DNA from: Rhodoflexus caldus
GTDB taxonomy: Bacteria > Bacteroidota > Bacteroidia > Cytophagales > Thermoflexibacteraceae
Direction of reading: 5' to 3'
Length of the DNA stretch: 64,000 bases
Assembly: GCF_021206925.1 (NCBI RefSeq)
Contig: NZ_JAJPRF010000001.1
Coordinates: 1 to 64,000, forward strand
Positions 32,682-42,524 of this stretch are shown here, one piece after another. The position numbers were made by a program, and so were the translations under genes. A model generated the notes under the pieces. The model saw nothing but the letters and a program-made list of their open reading frames with translations, was not told the DNA's origin and made no database searches. Every line of letters begins with the position of its first letter. Position 1 is the first letter of the stretch.

Positions 32682-33839
32682 TCAAAAATCCGATTTGAGA
32701 TATTCATAATCGTCTAATGCTTTTGCCTGTTTGTAGTAGCGTTGAGCAACGGGCTGATTGCGTTGCTGCTTGTAGTAGCGGTACAGTCCGGCGTAGGTAT
32801 AGAGTTTGTAAGGGTTGGCATAGCCGATTTTTTCGGCCAGCAACAGGTTCTCGGCCGCCTGATAAAATTTAACGGCTGCGGTCAAATCTTTGCGTTGAAA
32901 CTCGGCCAGTATACCGTTGAAAACTTGGGCGGCTGCCATAAAAAGCGGTCTTTGCGATTTTTGCAAAGCAGGCAACATTTGCGCTGCCTCATCGTAGCGT
33001 TTGGTGAGCAGTGCAGTTTCTATAAAGGCAGCCACGTAGTGCGGATTGTTGGGAAAGCGCTGTGCCAGTCGGCGGCTGTGGGCTAAGGCTTTTTCGTGGT
33101 TGTTTTCGTAGCGCAGGTAAATGTGCGTTAAGTAGCCCGCTGCTTCGTTGGCTGTAAAAATGGCTTTTTGGGTGCAGGTTTCCAGATTTTCCAAGCCTTC
33201 TTTTTTGTTGCCTTCCTTGAAAAAAATGACAAACGGCCGATAAACAGGGTAGCGCTCGGGATAGTATGCCCTGTAATAGCTGTACAGCCCCGTCATGAAG
33301 TTGAGTTCAACATTTTGCGAACGCAAATCAAAAGCGGTTTTAATCAGGCCATAGAGTTGTTTGGCTTCTCCTACGGCTTGCATGGATTCGCCGCGTTCGT
33401 TGTAGTGCTGCATGAGCAACCCGCGGGCAGTGAGCATAAAAAACACGCCTTCCACATCATTGGGATTAACATCCAGCATTTTTTGCGAAGCGGCAATGGT
33501 TTTTTCCAGAAAATAGCTGTGTTGTTTAAAATTTTTACCCTCAAAATTATCAAACGGCATATGTTGCCAGAAAATCAACAGCGCGTTGAGCAACGGCGTA
33601 ACGGGATGTTCGGGATGGCGCGCTTGCACTTCGGCAAAATAGCGCTGCGCCTGCGCGAAGTCGTGCCCGTACATGAGCGGCAAGCCTTTTTCCAATAGCT
33701 CCAACGCGGTTTTATCGGAGAGCAGTGGAGGTATTACAACTTTTTTCTGTTGCCCTGCCGCGGGGTTTACTTCGCCAACAGACAAGATGAGTGCCCAAGC
33801 AAAGAGCAATAGAAACAACCGGATTTTTGGTAGCATCAT
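32682..33839 (-). CDS. Secreted TPR-containing protein
   Basis: The 385-residue protein has a signal peptide (MMLPKIRLFLLLFAWALILS). A helical-repeat body follows with TPR-like spacing, for example FAQAQRYFAEVQARHPEHP, KALAHSRRLAQRFPNNPHYV and DLTAAVKFYQAAENLLLAEK. It ends YKQAKALDDYEYLKSDF. It probably acts in the periplasm as a scaffold or assembly protein; there is no catalytic motif. It lies 14 bp downstream of the SNF2 gene on the same strand and may be co-transcribed. Confidence 0.8.
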   Translation of the reverse strand: MMLPKIRLFLLLFAWALILSVGEVNPAAGQQKKVVIPPLLSDKTALELLEKGLPLMYGHDFAQAQRYFAEVQARHPEHPVTPLLNALLIFWQHMPFDNFEGKNFKQHSYFLEKTIAASQKMLDVNPNDVEGVFFMLTARGLLMQHYNERGESMQAVGEAKQLYGLIKTAFDLRSQNVELNFMTGLYSYYRAYYPERYPVYRPFVIFFKEGNKKEGLENLETCTQKAIFTANEAAGYLTHIYLRYENNHEKALAHSRRLAQRFPNNPHYVAAFIETALLTKRYDEAAQMLPALQKSQRPLFMAAAQVFNGILAEFQRKDLTAAVKFYQAAENLLLAEKIGYANPYKLYTYAGLYRYYKQQRNQPVAQRYYKQAKALDDYEYLKSDF

Positions 33840-33853
33840 TAAACCGTAACAAC

Positions 33854-36802
33854 TTATGCCAACAGCGCGCTGATGTCGCTTGCCGTCAGTTGCTTGACAA
33901 AATTTTCTTCGGTGAAAATCAAACCTTCTGCGAGTTTACGCTTTTTTTGCTGCAACAGAAGAATTTTTTCTTCCACTGTATTCTGTGTGATAAACTTATA
34001 GACCATCACCTTGTTTTCCTGCCCAATCCGATGCGCACGGTCTATGGCCTGCGCCTCTACAGCAGGATTCCACCATGGGTCTAACAAGAAAACGTAATCT
34101 GCGGCGGTGAGGTTCAGGCCTGTGCCTCCGGCTTTGATGGACAGCAGAAAAACAGGTACATCGGGGCGTTGCATAAACTTGTCCACTTGTGCCTGACGGT
34201 CGCGAGTGCTGCCGTCTAAGTAGGCATATTGGTACTTTTGCTTTTCCAACTGCATGCGCAGAAGTTCTAAATGCTTCACAAATTGACTGAATATCAGAAC
34301 TTTATGACCTTCGGCAACGATGCTTTCCAAGCGATGGAGCACATCGCGCATTTTGCCGGAGTCGCCGATGTAGTCTTCCAGCACCATTTGCGGATGGCAG
34401 GCCAATTGTCGCAACTGGGTCAGCCCCTGCAAAATCAGGATTTGCGATTTTGCCAGCCCGTTTTTCTCGATATGCGCCAAAATTTCATTTCTGTATTTGG
34501 ACTTTATTTTCTCATACTCCTCGTTTTGGCGGTCTGTCATTTCGCTGTAATGTACCTGCTCCATTTTTTCGGGGAGGTCTTTGGCTACTTGGCTCTTGTG
34601 CCTTCGGAGAATAAAAGGCTTCACAAGCGACTGCAACTTGTAAAGTTTTGCCGTGTCGTTCTTTTTTTCTATCGGGGCAACAAAATGTTGTTGAAAGTAG
34701 CTTTGCGAGCCTAACAAACCCGGATTGACAAACGCCATTTGCGACCACAAATCCAGCGTGCTGTTTTCTACGGGCGTGCCGGTAAGCGTGAGGCGGTGCT
34801 TGCCGTTGAGTCGTCGCACAGCCCGTGCTATTGCCGAATCGGGGTTTTTAATGGCTTGTGCCTCATCCAGAATGATGTAGTTGAAATAGTATTTTTCCAA
34901 TAGGTCGTCTATGTCTTGCCGCACGATGCCGTAGGAGGTAATGACCAAATCGTACTTGTTGAAAATAGCGGTGTTTTTGTAACGGAATACGCCCGTGTAT
35001 TTGAGTATGCGCATTTTGGGCGTGAACTTGCGTGCTTCCATTTCCCAATTGTAAATCAGGGAGGTAGGCAAAATCAGCAGAGAAGCGTGCGAAGGTGTTC
35101 CTTCTGCCGCAAACCGCTCTTTTTCGGCTTGCAGCAAGGCCAGCGTTTGTACGGTTTTGCCCAAACCCATGTCGTCGGCAAGGCAGCCGCCGAAATTGTA
35201 GTCGCGCAGGAAGCTGAGCCAGTTGTAGCCTGCCTTCTGATAGGGGCGCAATTGTCCCTTAAATTGTTCGGGCAGCGGGTAGTCTTCGGGTTGCTCAAAA
35301 TTGCGCAATTGTTCCAACTTGCGGCTCATGTTTACGGTAGCGACTTCTTGTCGTTCCAACTCGTGCAGCAGTGCCACATGGTGTTTTTGCAGAATCAGTT
35401 GTTCGGATTTTTCTTCGGTGAAATACAAAAACTCGGCAAAACGGGCAAACCATGCTTCGGGTATAAGTGCCAACTCGCCGTTGGGCAGTTTAAACTCGCG
35501 CGTGCCTGCAAGAATGTACTTGCGGATTTGTATAAAAGGGATTTCGTATTCGCCGAATCGGATTTTTGCCTGAATGTCGAACCAGTCGTTTGCTTCTTTG
35601 ACTTGCAGGTCAAAACGGCTTTCACCAATGAAATATTTTTTTGTTTCCTGATTGGTCTGCAACAGACGGATGCCGTGTGCGGCTGTTTGGTTTTGGTGGC
35701 GTTGTAACCATTGCAGCGCTTCGCGGCCTTCCATAGTAACTTTGCCTGTGCCTATTTCCAGACCGTTTGATACGAGCCAGCGCAACTGTTCCTTTTCTTG
35801 CTCGGGCGAGCGGATGATTTTATGGAATACGTAATTGCCGGCCTTGTTTTCTATGCAAACCTCACAGGCTTGCTCCTGCCCGGGTCTGAATTTAAATTCA
35901 CCGTAGCGGAACTGTAAATCAAATTGTATTTTGAAGCAGGACGCAGCTTCTCTGTTGCCGTTTACGCTTTCCTGAAAAAGTCCGGTTTGTACAGGTACGG
36001 GCATTTCCGCAAAGCTCAGCGTTGTTTCCAGCGGATGTTGATGCACGCGAATGTCCAAACCTTCGGCGGTAACATCAAAACTGCTCAGAAATTGCGGCAG
36101 CACATTCTTGAAATACTGCTCTTCGGCCTGCTTAGGGATTTTCAACTCGTCCTTTTTCAAAAAAGGATACAGTTTTTTGCCGTCTAATGGCTGTGCAAAG
36201 CGATAGATATTTTGCCCGATGAGCAACCATGCGGGTTGCGTACAAATTACGATGCCGCTTTGCTCGGGAGTCATAGAGAGGCGAAGGCCGCGGTGGAAAA
36301 GTTGCAGAAAAAAACTTGTGCCTTCGCTGTGGCGGCGGTAGTGCGGCCGTACTTCTATCGGTTCGGGCATAAACGTCAGTTCTTTGTAGGTAGGGTTGCC
36401 GTCTTGCGCCATAATGAAGAATCGCTTGTCGGTCAGCCCTGCCAGATAGCTCGCGCGCCGCTTTTCCATGGCTTTATAGATAGCTTCCTGTACCTGCCGA
36501 TTGCCTTTTTCTTTGTCGTATGTTTTCAGGAAAAAATCCTGTGCAGTCATTTTTTTAGTGGCAAATCGCCTTGCGACTGCTTCGGGGTGCATTTCTTCCG
36601 ACAGGCGGATGAGTTCGCGGTCTTTTTCGTCTATCTGCGCGGCAAACTCGGCAACGTTCATGGATGAGAGTTTCTGATAGCGCAGCGAAAGTTTGCCGTC
36701 GGCATCTAACTGGACGGCGTAAGGGTCTATCAGATAACCCAAATATTCATGGCGGAGCAGTGCATAAACAATCGCAAAAGGTTGTGTGATATCTATTTTC
36801 AT
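33854..36802 (-). CDS. SNF2-family DEAD/H-box helicase
   Basis: The protein (982 residues from the start at 36802) has the two RecA-like lobes of Swi2/Snf2 ATPases. These show Walker A in DDMGLGKTVQTLALLQ, the DEAQ box in ILDEAQAIKN, motif III LTLTGTPVENS, motif V SIKAGGTGLNLTAADYV and motif VI DRAHRIGQ. About 450 N-terminal residues form a bacterial-specific region. It should remodel protein-DNA complexes using ATP. I chose the ATG at 36802 because it overlaps the upstream hydrolase stop by 4 bp (ATGA) and MKIDITQPF is a better start than the longer in-frame option at 36865. Confidence 0.93.
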   Translation of the reverse strand: MKIDITQPFAIVYALLRHEYLGYLIDPYAVQLDADGKLSLRYQKLSSMNVAEFAAQIDEKDRELIRLSEEMHPEAVARRFATKKMTAQDFFLKTYDKEKGNRQVQEAIYKAMEKRRASYLAGLTDKRFFIMAQDGNPTYKELTFMPEPIEVRPHYRRHSEGTSFFLQLFHRGLRLSMTPEQSGIVICTQPAWLLIGQNIYRFAQPLDGKKLYPFLKKDELKIPKQAEEQYFKNVLPQFLSSFDVTAEGLDIRVHQHPLETTLSFAEMPVPVQTGLFQESVNGNREAASCFKIQFDLQFRYGEFKFRPGQEQACEVCIENKAGNYVFHKIIRSPEQEKEQLRWLVSNGLEIGTGKVTMEGREALQWLQRHQNQTAAHGIRLLQTNQETKKYFIGESRFDLQVKEANDWFDIQAKIRFGEYEIPFIQIRKYILAGTREFKLPNGELALIPEAWFARFAEFLYFTEEKSEQLILQKHHVALLHELERQEVATVNMSRKLEQLRNFEQPEDYPLPEQFKGQLRPYQKAGYNWLSFLRDYNFGGCLADDMGLGKTVQTLALLQAEKERFAAEGTPSHASLLILPTSLIYNWEMEARKFTPKMRILKYTGVFRYKNTAIFNKYDLVITSYGIVRQDIDDLLEKYYFNYIILDEAQAIKNPDSAIARAVRRLNGKHRLTLTGTPVENSTLDLWSQMAFVNPGLLGSQSYFQQHFVAPIEKKNDTAKLYKLQSLVKPFILRRHKSQVAKDLPEKMEQVHYSEMTDRQNEEYEKIKSKYRNEILAHIEKNGLAKSQILILQGLTQLRQLACHPQMVLEDYIGDSGKMRDVLHRLESIVAEGHKVLIFSQFVKHLELLRMQLEKQKYQYAYLDGSTRDRQAQVDKFMQRPDVPVFLLSIKAGGTGLNLTAADYVFLLDPWWNPAVEAQAIDRAHRIGQENKVMVYKFITQNTVEEKILLLQQKKRKLAEGLIFTEENFVKQLTASDISALLA

Positions 36803-37587
36803 ACAGACGCAAGAAAGGATTGCAGCGCTTCCAGCAGCGCGGCAGGTTGTTCGGCATGTACCCAATGCCCGGCATCGGCAATGGTTACTAAACGGCTATT
36901 GGGGAAGATGTTTGCTATTTGCGCAGCGTCTTCATCGGTGATGTAGTGCGAGCGGCTGCCCCTGATAAACAATGCGGGTGTGGTAATCGGGCGGCTGTAC
37001 ACAAGCGGTTGCCCCACCTCGGCAATGTGCGAAGTGATAACGGGCAAGTTGAAACGCCACGCAAATCGGTTGTCTTCGGTGCGGTAAAGGTTTTTGAGCA
37101 GAAACTGACGTATGCCCCAGTCCATACCATGGCTTGCCAGTATATTTTCTGCCTCTTGGCGGCTTTGCAGCGTAGCTAAGGGTATGGCATTCAATCCTTC
37201 TAAAATGTGCTGGTGATGCAAAGGGTAGGCACGCGGGGCAATATCTACCACTACCAAGCGGTCTAACCGCTCGGGAAAATCGGCGGCGAGTTGCATGGCT
37301 GCTTTTCCTCCCATCGAGTGCCCGATAACGGTTGTTTGTACGGGTTGTATCAGGTCAATGAGTTGCGCCATATCGGCCGCCATGTCGGTATAGCGCATAC
37401 TTTCCGCGCGGAAACTGCGCCCGTGATTGCGCATATCGGCCATTACGACGTGATAGGTATCAGCCAGCGTTTTGGCCAGCGTTTGCCAGTTATCTAACAG
37501 CCCAAACAATCCGTGGAAGATGAAAAGACTGCCGTTGGCGCGGTTATTTTCGCCCAGTTCTTTAAAATGTAAAACTTGTGCTTGCAA
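36799..37587 (-). CDS. Alpha/beta-hydrolase (YbfF-like esterase)
   Basis: The 262-residue protein has the oxyanion-hole region FIFHGLFGLLDNWQTL, the nucleophile elbow VIGHSMGGKAAM (Ser), the acidic region PALFIRGSRSHYI and the final His in IADAGHWVHAEQP. This is the YbfF-type esterase subfamily, which hydrolyses acyl-CoA or short esters; the real substrate is uncertain. Its stop overlaps the SNF2 start by 4 bp, so the two are probably translated together. Confidence 0.88.
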   Translation of the reverse strand: MQAQVLHFKELGENNRANGSLFIFHGLFGLLDNWQTLAKTLADTYHVVMADMRNHGRSFRAESMRYTDMAADMAQLIDLIQPVQTTVIGHSMGGKAAMQLAADFPERLDRLVVVDIAPRAYPLHHQHILEGLNAIPLATLQSRQEAENILASHGMDWGIRQFLLKNLYRTEDNRFAWRFNLPVITSHIAEVGQPLVYSRPITTPALFIRGSRSHYITDEDAAQIANIFPNSRLVTIADAGHWVHAEQPAALLEALQSFLASV

Positions 37588-37692
37588 GGTTGTCGGGTTT
37601 TGTTGCTACGATTGTTATTAAAAATCCGACCTGAAAGGTAGTAGTTTTTTGAAAAATATGGCGCATTGTTTTTAGAAAACATGCCAACTTGC

Positions 37693-37700
37693 TATATTTG
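37693..37700 (+). promoter_or_regulatory. Putative Bacteroidota -7 box for rpsU
   Basis: TATATTTG fits the TAnnTTTG consensus of the primary Bacteroidota sigma factor and lies 43 bp upstream of the rpsU start. Confidence 0.6.
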
Positions 37701-37743
37701 CCCCTCATTTGGCATAAGCAAACACTTACACCGACATAAAAGT

Positions 37744-37941
37744 ATGATTATCATCAACATCAAAGAAAACGAATCCATTGATAAGGCCCTGAAGCGCTTC
37801 AAGAAGAAATTTGAAAAAACAGGCGTAATGAAAGAACTGCGCGCCCGTACTTTCTTCGAAAAGCCTTCTGTTCGCAAGCGCAACATTCGCCTGCGTGCTG
37901 CCTATCGTCAGTCTATCATTGCGGAAAGCAACAAGGCATAA
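37744..37941 (+). CDS. rpsU: 30S ribosomal protein S21
   Basis: The 65-residue protein MIIINIKENESIDKALKRF... ends KRNIRLRAAYRQSIIAESNK and matches S21, with the IDKALKRFKKKFEKTG and KPSVRKR basic segments. It is part of the small ribosomal subunit near the anti-Shine-Dalgarno end of 16S rRNA. The start at 37744 fits the family; the frame is open upstream but that part is 5' leader. A TAnnTTTG box lies 43 bp upstream. Confidence 0.96.
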   Translation: MIIINIKENESIDKALKRFKKKFEKTGVMKELRARTFFEKPSVRKRNIRLRAAYRQSIIAESNKA

Positions 37942-38098
37942 TTGCGGCTCTCCGGTTTAATGCATTAAGCAGTTGAGCAATTTAAAACGCACTGTATAAG
38001 TATGCGGATTGTTTCGGATGGCACGGTTTTCCGCTGAATTAAATCCGAAATACCGAATCCCTGTTATGAAATGCTGTTTTACTTTGTTCGCTCATTTA

Positions 38099-38139
38099 CC
38101 TCCTAAGCTGTTCTATTTGCTGTTTAGGAGGTTTTTTAT
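38099..38139 (+). terminator. Intrinsic terminator after rpsU
   Basis: CCTCCTAA (38099-38106) pairs with TTAGGAGG (38124-38131) and is followed by a T-run. Confidence 0.85.
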
Positions 38140-38169
38140 TTATCATTTTCCCGAAAAGTCAGCGCTCTG

Positions 38170-38829
38170 ATGGAGTTGTCCTCAGAAATTTTCAAATGGT
38201 TTACCGACCCGGAATACATCATCCTGTATGGTGGCCTTGCGCTCATTTCCGCAATCATATTTGCTGAAAATGGCGTTTTTTTTGCCCTTTTGCTGCCCGG
38301 CGAATCACTCGTTTTTCTTACCGGCGTATTTTGCCACATGGGCTTATTGCCACATTCGCTGCCTGTTACTTTGCTGGCTGTTTATGCAGCCGCATTTGGC
38401 GGCCACCAGTTCGGGTACTATTTCGGTGTGCGCAGCGGGCAGTGGCTGTTGCGGCAGGAGGACAGTTACCTCATTAAACGCAAACACTTGGCGCTCGCAC
38501 GTGCCTATTACCGCAAATATGGCGTGTGGACTATCCTCGTAGGGCGTTACATACCGGTTGTCAGAACGCTGGCGCCTATTTTGGCGGGCAGTTTTGGCAT
38601 GAAACACAGCGTTTTTACACTATATAACTTCATCAGCACCACCTTGTGGGCAATCCCATTCCTGTTGCTCGGTTACTTTGCCGGGGCAGTAGTACCCAAT
38701 CCGCAGCGTTATTTGCCGCTTGTTTTTATCGGCTTGGTAGTCATCATTCTGATACCGTTACTGAAACCACTGATACCCAAAAGCTGGCTTGCCTTTTTTC
38801 AACATCGGGCAGAGGAAAACGATAATTAA
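38170..38829 (+). CDS. DedA family membrane protein
   Basis: The 219-residue protein has several membrane helices. It carries the DedA signature: an acidic FAENGVFFALLLPGESLVFL stretch, GYYFGVRSG, and the arginine motif VGRYIPVVRTLAPILAGSFGM. DedA proteins are inner-membrane lipid carriers (undecaprenyl-phosphate or phospholipid flippase activity is known for some). It lies 21 bp upstream of kmo on the same strand. Confidence 0.92.
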   Translation: MELSSEIFKWFTDPEYIILYGGLALISAIIFAENGVFFALLLPGESLVFLTGVFCHMGLLPHSLPVTLLAVYAAAFGGHQFGYYFGVRSGQWLLRQEDSYLIKRKHLALARAYYRKYGVWTILVGRYIPVVRTLAPILAGSFGMKHSVFTLYNFISTTLWAIPFLLLGYFAGAVVPNPQRYLPLVFIGLVVIILIPLLKPLIPKSWLAFFQHRAEENDN

Positions 38830-38850
38830 ACTTATCTATCCCGACACAAA

Positions 38851-40203
38851 ATGTTACAACAAAAAGAAGAAGTATTGATTTTGGGCGGCGGGCTGGTTGG
38901 TTCTTTGCTCGCCGTGTTATTGGCAAAACGCAGCTATCGGGTAACTGTTTTTGAAGGTCGGCCTGACCCGCGCGAAAAAGGCTACGAACGAGGCAGGTCT
39001 ATCAACCTTGCACTCAGCGACAGAGGCTGGAAAGCGCTGGAAAGCGCCGGCGTTGCAGAGGCAGTAAAAGACATTGCCATCCCCATGTACGGGCGCATGA
39101 TGCACAGCCTCACGGGTGAACTGACCTACCAGCCCTACGATGATACCGGCAAAGCCATTTATTCCGTTACGCGCGGCGTGCTGAATCTGGCATTGTGCAA
39201 CGAAGCTATTAAGCACGGTGCGGTTTTTAAATTCGGCTATCGCAGCACCGAAGTAAACCTGAAAACCAATCAGGTTATTTTGCGCCACACAGAAAGCGGT
39301 GAAATTATTACGGTTCAACCCGATATTTTACTTGGGGCAGATGGTGCTTTTTCGGCTGTGCGACAGGCCATGCAGCGCACCGACCGATTTAATTATTCGC
39401 AGCACTACATAGAATACGGCTACAAGGAACTTAGCATTCCGCCCACCGCAACAGGCGGTTTTCATTTAGAAAAAAATGCGTTGCACATCTGGCCGCGCGG
39501 CAACTATATGCTTATTGCGCTGCCCAATGGAGACGGCAGTTTTACCTGTACTTTGTTTTTCCCTTTTGAAGGCGATGTTTCTTTTGAAAAACTGACATCC
39601 GACACTGCCATTAGCGAATTTTTTCGGCAAAATTTCTCCGATGCAGTGCCCTTAATGCCAAATTTATTGCAGGAGTTTTCGGAAAATCCTACTTCATCGC
39701 TCATTACAGTTCGCTGCAATCCTTGGACATACGGCGGGAAGGTCGGCCTTGTGGGTGATGCCGCCCATGCCATTGTGCCTTTCTATGGTCAGGGAATGAA
39801 CGCCGGTTTTGAAGACTGCCGCATCTTAACCGAGTTGTTAGACAAACATGCCGGCAATTGGGCAATAACTTTTAAGGACTATGAAAAAGCCCGCATTGAC
39901 AATGCCAATGCCATTGCAGACCTTGCGTTGATGAATTTTGTAGAAATGCGCGATTTCGTAGCCAATCCTGCTTTCTTACTGCGCAAAAAAATTGAGGCAC
40001 ACCTTCATCAGCTATTCCCTGACGAATGGATGCCTCTTTACACCATGGTAACTTTTTCTGACTTGCCTTACAGCGAAGCCTTGCGCATCGGTCGGATTCA
40101 AGACAAGATTATGCAGCGGGTGATGGCAACAAAAGATATTGAGCAAATATGGCAAAGCCTTGATTTTGAGGCTATTAAGAATGAGTTGCTGCAAAGTATT
40201 TAG
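38851..40203 (+). CDS. kmo: Kynurenine 3-monooxygenase
   Basis: The 450-residue flavoprotein has the FAD-binding Rossmann start EVLILGGGLVGSLLAVLLAK, the KMO signature GYERGRSINLALSDRGWKAL, the DG fingerprint ILLGADGAFSAVR and the second FAD motif GLVGDAAHAIVPFYGQGMNAG. It hydroxylates L-kynurenine with NADPH and O2 in tryptophan breakdown to 3-hydroxykynurenine. No other kynurenine-pathway gene is next to it. Its end overlaps the convergent gene at 40200 by 4 bp. Confidence 0.94.
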   Translation: MLQQKEEVLILGGGLVGSLLAVLLAKRSYRVTVFEGRPDPREKGYERGRSINLALSDRGWKALESAGVAEAVKDIAIPMYGRMMHSLTGELTYQPYDDTGKAIYSVTRGVLNLALCNEAIKHGAVFKFGYRSTEVNLKTNQVILRHTESGEIITVQPDILLGADGAFSAVRQAMQRTDRFNYSQHYIEYGYKELSIPPTATGGFHLEKNALHIWPRGNYMLIALPNGDGSFTCTLFFPFEGDVSFEKLTSDTAISEFFRQNFSDAVPLMPNLLQEFSENPTSSLITVRCNPWTYGGKVGLVGDAAHAIVPFYGQGMNAGFEDCRILTELLDKHAGNWAITFKDYEKARIDNANAIADLALMNFVEMRDFVANPAFLLRKKIEAHLHQLFPDEWMPLYTMVTFSDLPYSEALRIGRIQDKIMQRVMATKDIEQIWQSLDFEAIKNELLQSI

Positions 40204-40640
40204 CGCAACCCCAGCCATTTTTCGGCATCTTCCACATTGTCAAAATAGCGCAGGCGTTCATGTGCATCGGCCGAGCCCACAGATGTCTCTTCAATGGTCT
40301 GTTCAATAGATACATGCGCAAAAAAGTCCTGACTCATTACAATAGCTGAAAAAGTATCTGTCGGCATGGAAGGGTCGGCATATAACTCCTGAAATTTTTC
40401 GCTCACCCATGTTTGTAAATCGGGAGTTACCGTAAATAAAAACTCCCGCAAGTCGTTCATGTAAATCAAGGGCTTGTACTGTTTCAACAAGGCAATGTAG
40501 TTGAGTAACTCTTTTTGATAAGTAATCTCATCCATTTCTTGCGATGCCGCTTTCCATGTAATATAAATTGCCCTTTTGGCACTATCATAAGCCAAATGTT
40601 GATAAGAACTGTTGTAAATTTCTTCCATTCTACTTCGCAT
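40200..40640 (-). CDS. STAS/SpoIIAA-like conserved protein
   Basis: The 146-residue protein (MRSRMEEIYNSSYQHLAYDS, RAIYITWKAASQEMDEITYQ, YKPLIYMNDLREFLFTVTPD, ERLRYFDNVEDAEKWLG) has the pattern of small STAS-like proteins seen in Bacteroidota. A beta strand with an IYITW core is followed by a helical stretch and a final FDNVEDAEKWL helix. No catalytic residues are recognised and the function is unknown. A second start codon lies four residues in (MEEIYN). Confidence 0.65.
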   Translation of the reverse strand: MRSRMEEIYNSSYQHLAYDSAKRAIYITWKAASQEMDEITYQKELLNYIALLKQYKPLIYMNDLREFLFTVTPDLQTWVSEKFQELYADPSMPTDTFSAIVMSQDFFAHVSIEQTIEETSVGSADAHERLRYFDNVEDAEKWLGLR

Positions 40641-40877
40641 CGGTTGATTGAACGCAATTTATATTTTTTTCAACAAAATCTTGTAAACATTATTTGTGCA
40701 GGTGTTTAACAACATTTAACGCGGATGATACAACACCTTTTGCACGGGCGGCGTACATCTGTTTAGCATGAGTAAATGAGCAAAATAAATCGGCATTGCG
40801 GAATTCAGATTCAAAAAAACGGTGCAAAACCGTCTTATCCGCAACAACCCTAATAGGCTTAACTTTGCTCAAATGCT

Positions 40878-40885
40878 TAATTTTG
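40878..40885 (+). promoter_or_regulatory. Putative -7 box for the DegP-like gene
   Basis: TAATTTTG fits TAnnTTTG and lies 37 bp upstream of the ATG at 40923. A -33 TTTG at the ideal distance was not clear. Confidence 0.5.
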
Positions 40886-40922
40886 CAGTACTTATTGTAT
40901 CGTTCTTTTTACAGCTATTTTT

Positions 40923-42365
40923 ATGAATCCATCCGTTAAGACAGTACTCATAGGCACTTTGTCCGGATTTTTAGGCGCTTATTTGTTCCATTTGAGCGGG
41001 CTTGGCATAGCTGAGTCAAGCTCTTCGCAACTAACCGACACAGCTCAGGCCGTGCGCTTCACTGACTATCGCCCACAATTTGCAGGACAACAGGCAGGCG
41101 ATGCGCTCAATTTTACCGAGGCAGCCAAAGCAAGTACCGAAAGCGTGGTTTATATTAAAACAACCGCACTCAATCAGCGCAGCTATACATTTTTCGATTT
41201 GTTCTTTGATGCCCAGCCCCGCTACGACCGAGTGATGGGTTCAGGTTCGGGAGTTATTTTTTCTAAGGACGGCTACATAGTAACCAACAATCACGTGATT
41301 GCCGGTGCAACGGAAATTGATGTGGTACACAACAAACGCACCTATAAGGCCAAAATAGTGGGAACTGACCCCTCTACTGACTTGGCACTGTTGAAAATAG
41401 ACGCACAAAATCTGCCTGCCATCCGCATTACTTCCTCCGAAACGGTTCAGGTAGGCGACTGGGTGCTGGCAGTGGGCAATCCTTTCAACCTGAACTCGAC
41501 CGTAACGGCAGGTATTGTGAGCGCCAAAGGCAGAAGTATCAATATTTTGGAAAACGCGCCGTTCCCCATAGAATCGTTCATTCAAACCGATGCAGCCATC
41601 AACCCCGGCAACAGCGGCGGTGCATTGGTAAACACCCGCGGCGAGCTTGTGGGCATCAATACGGCTATTTTATCGCGTACCGGTTCTTATGCGGGTTATG
41701 GCTTCGCCGTACCTGTTGATATCGTAGTAAAAGTGATAGCCGACTTGAAAAACTACGGTCAGGTACAAAAAGCATTCTTAGGCGTAGATGTAATTGACGT
41801 TACCGAAGAAGTTTACAAAGATTTGAACTTAGACGAAATTTCAGGTGTTGTAATTACGTATATGGAACCCAAAGGTGCTGCCGAAAAGGCAGGGCTGAGA
41901 AGAGGAGATGTGATTGTGAGCATTAACGGCAAGCCAATAGACTCAAAAGTAAGTTTTGATGAACAATTGAGCTATTACAAGCCGGGAGAGAAGGTAAATG
42001 TACGTTTTAAGCGCGAAGGGAAGATAAACGAACGTCAGGTTGAACTGACCAACATAGACGGCTCAACTTCCATTTTTAAACGCGAAATCTATAAAGCCGA
42101 GCGGATTGGTGCAGAGTTAGAACTTGTTCCCAAAGCAGAGCGAACAAGGTTGAGTATTGAAAGCGGCGTGCGAATCAGCAAAATTACAGGGGGCTTGATG
42201 CGCCAAATGGGAATTGAAGAAGGATTTATCATTACTTCCATCAACGAACGTCCCATTCAGTCGCCCGAAGAATTGGCCGAAATTCTGGAGCGCATCCGCG
42301 GCAGAGTCATCATTAAAGGGGTAAGCAGAAACGGTACGAAAGGTTACTATTCGTACATGTTTTAG
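40923..42365 (+). CDS. DegP/HtrA-like periplasmic serine protease
   Basis: The 480-residue protein has a membrane/signal segment (VLIGTLSGFLGAYLFHLSG). A trypsin-like domain follows with His in IVTNNHVIAGA, Asp in DPSTDLALLKID and Ser in INPGNSGGALVN. Two PDZ domains come after it (about residues 290-380, with GVVITYMEPKGAAEKAGLRRG, and about 400-480). It degrades or refolds misfolded envelope proteins. All three catalytic residues are intact. The gene has its own -7 box and a strong terminator after it. Confidence 0.94.
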   Translation: MNPSVKTVLIGTLSGFLGAYLFHLSGLGIAESSSSQLTDTAQAVRFTDYRPQFAGQQAGDALNFTEAAKASTESVVYIKTTALNQRSYTFFDLFFDAQPRYDRVMGSGSGVIFSKDGYIVTNNHVIAGATEIDVVHNKRTYKAKIVGTDPSTDLALLKIDAQNLPAIRITSSETVQVGDWVLAVGNPFNLNSTVTAGIVSAKGRSINILENAPFPIESFIQTDAAINPGNSGGALVNTRGELVGINTAILSRTGSYAGYGFAVPVDIVVKVIADLKNYGQVQKAFLGVDVIDVTEEVYKDLNLDEISGVVITYMEPKGAAEKAGLRRGDVIVSINGKPIDSKVSFDEQLSYYKPGEKVNVRFKREGKINERQVELTNIDGSTSIFKREIYKAERIGAELELVPKAERTRLSIESGVRISKITGGLMRQMGIEEGFIITSINERPIQSPEELAEILERIRGRVIIKGVSRNGTKGYYSYMF

Positions 42366-42447
42366 AAGATATCAATTTGCAGTCTGAGGTAAGTGTTTCT
42401 TGTCCAGACGGAGATTGTAAGTTTAGGTTTATTAATAGGTTTGGGTT

Positions 42448-42482
42448 CTCGCTGTTGCTTTTAGCAGCAGCGAGTCTTTTTT
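42448..42482 (+). terminator. Intrinsic terminator after the DegP-like gene
   Basis: CTCGCTG (42448-42454) and CAGCGAG (42468-42474) form a GC-rich stem followed by a T-run. Confidence 0.88.
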
Positions 42483-42487
42483 TGGTC

Positions 42488-42495
42488 TAATTTTG
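42488..42495 (+). promoter_or_regulatory. Putative -7 box for the lipoprotein gene
   Basis: TAATTTTG fits TAnnTTTG and lies 29 bp upstream of the ATG at 42525. Confidence 0.5.
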
Positions 42496-42524
42496 CGCCA
42501 TCATGCTAAAAACTATCAGATAAG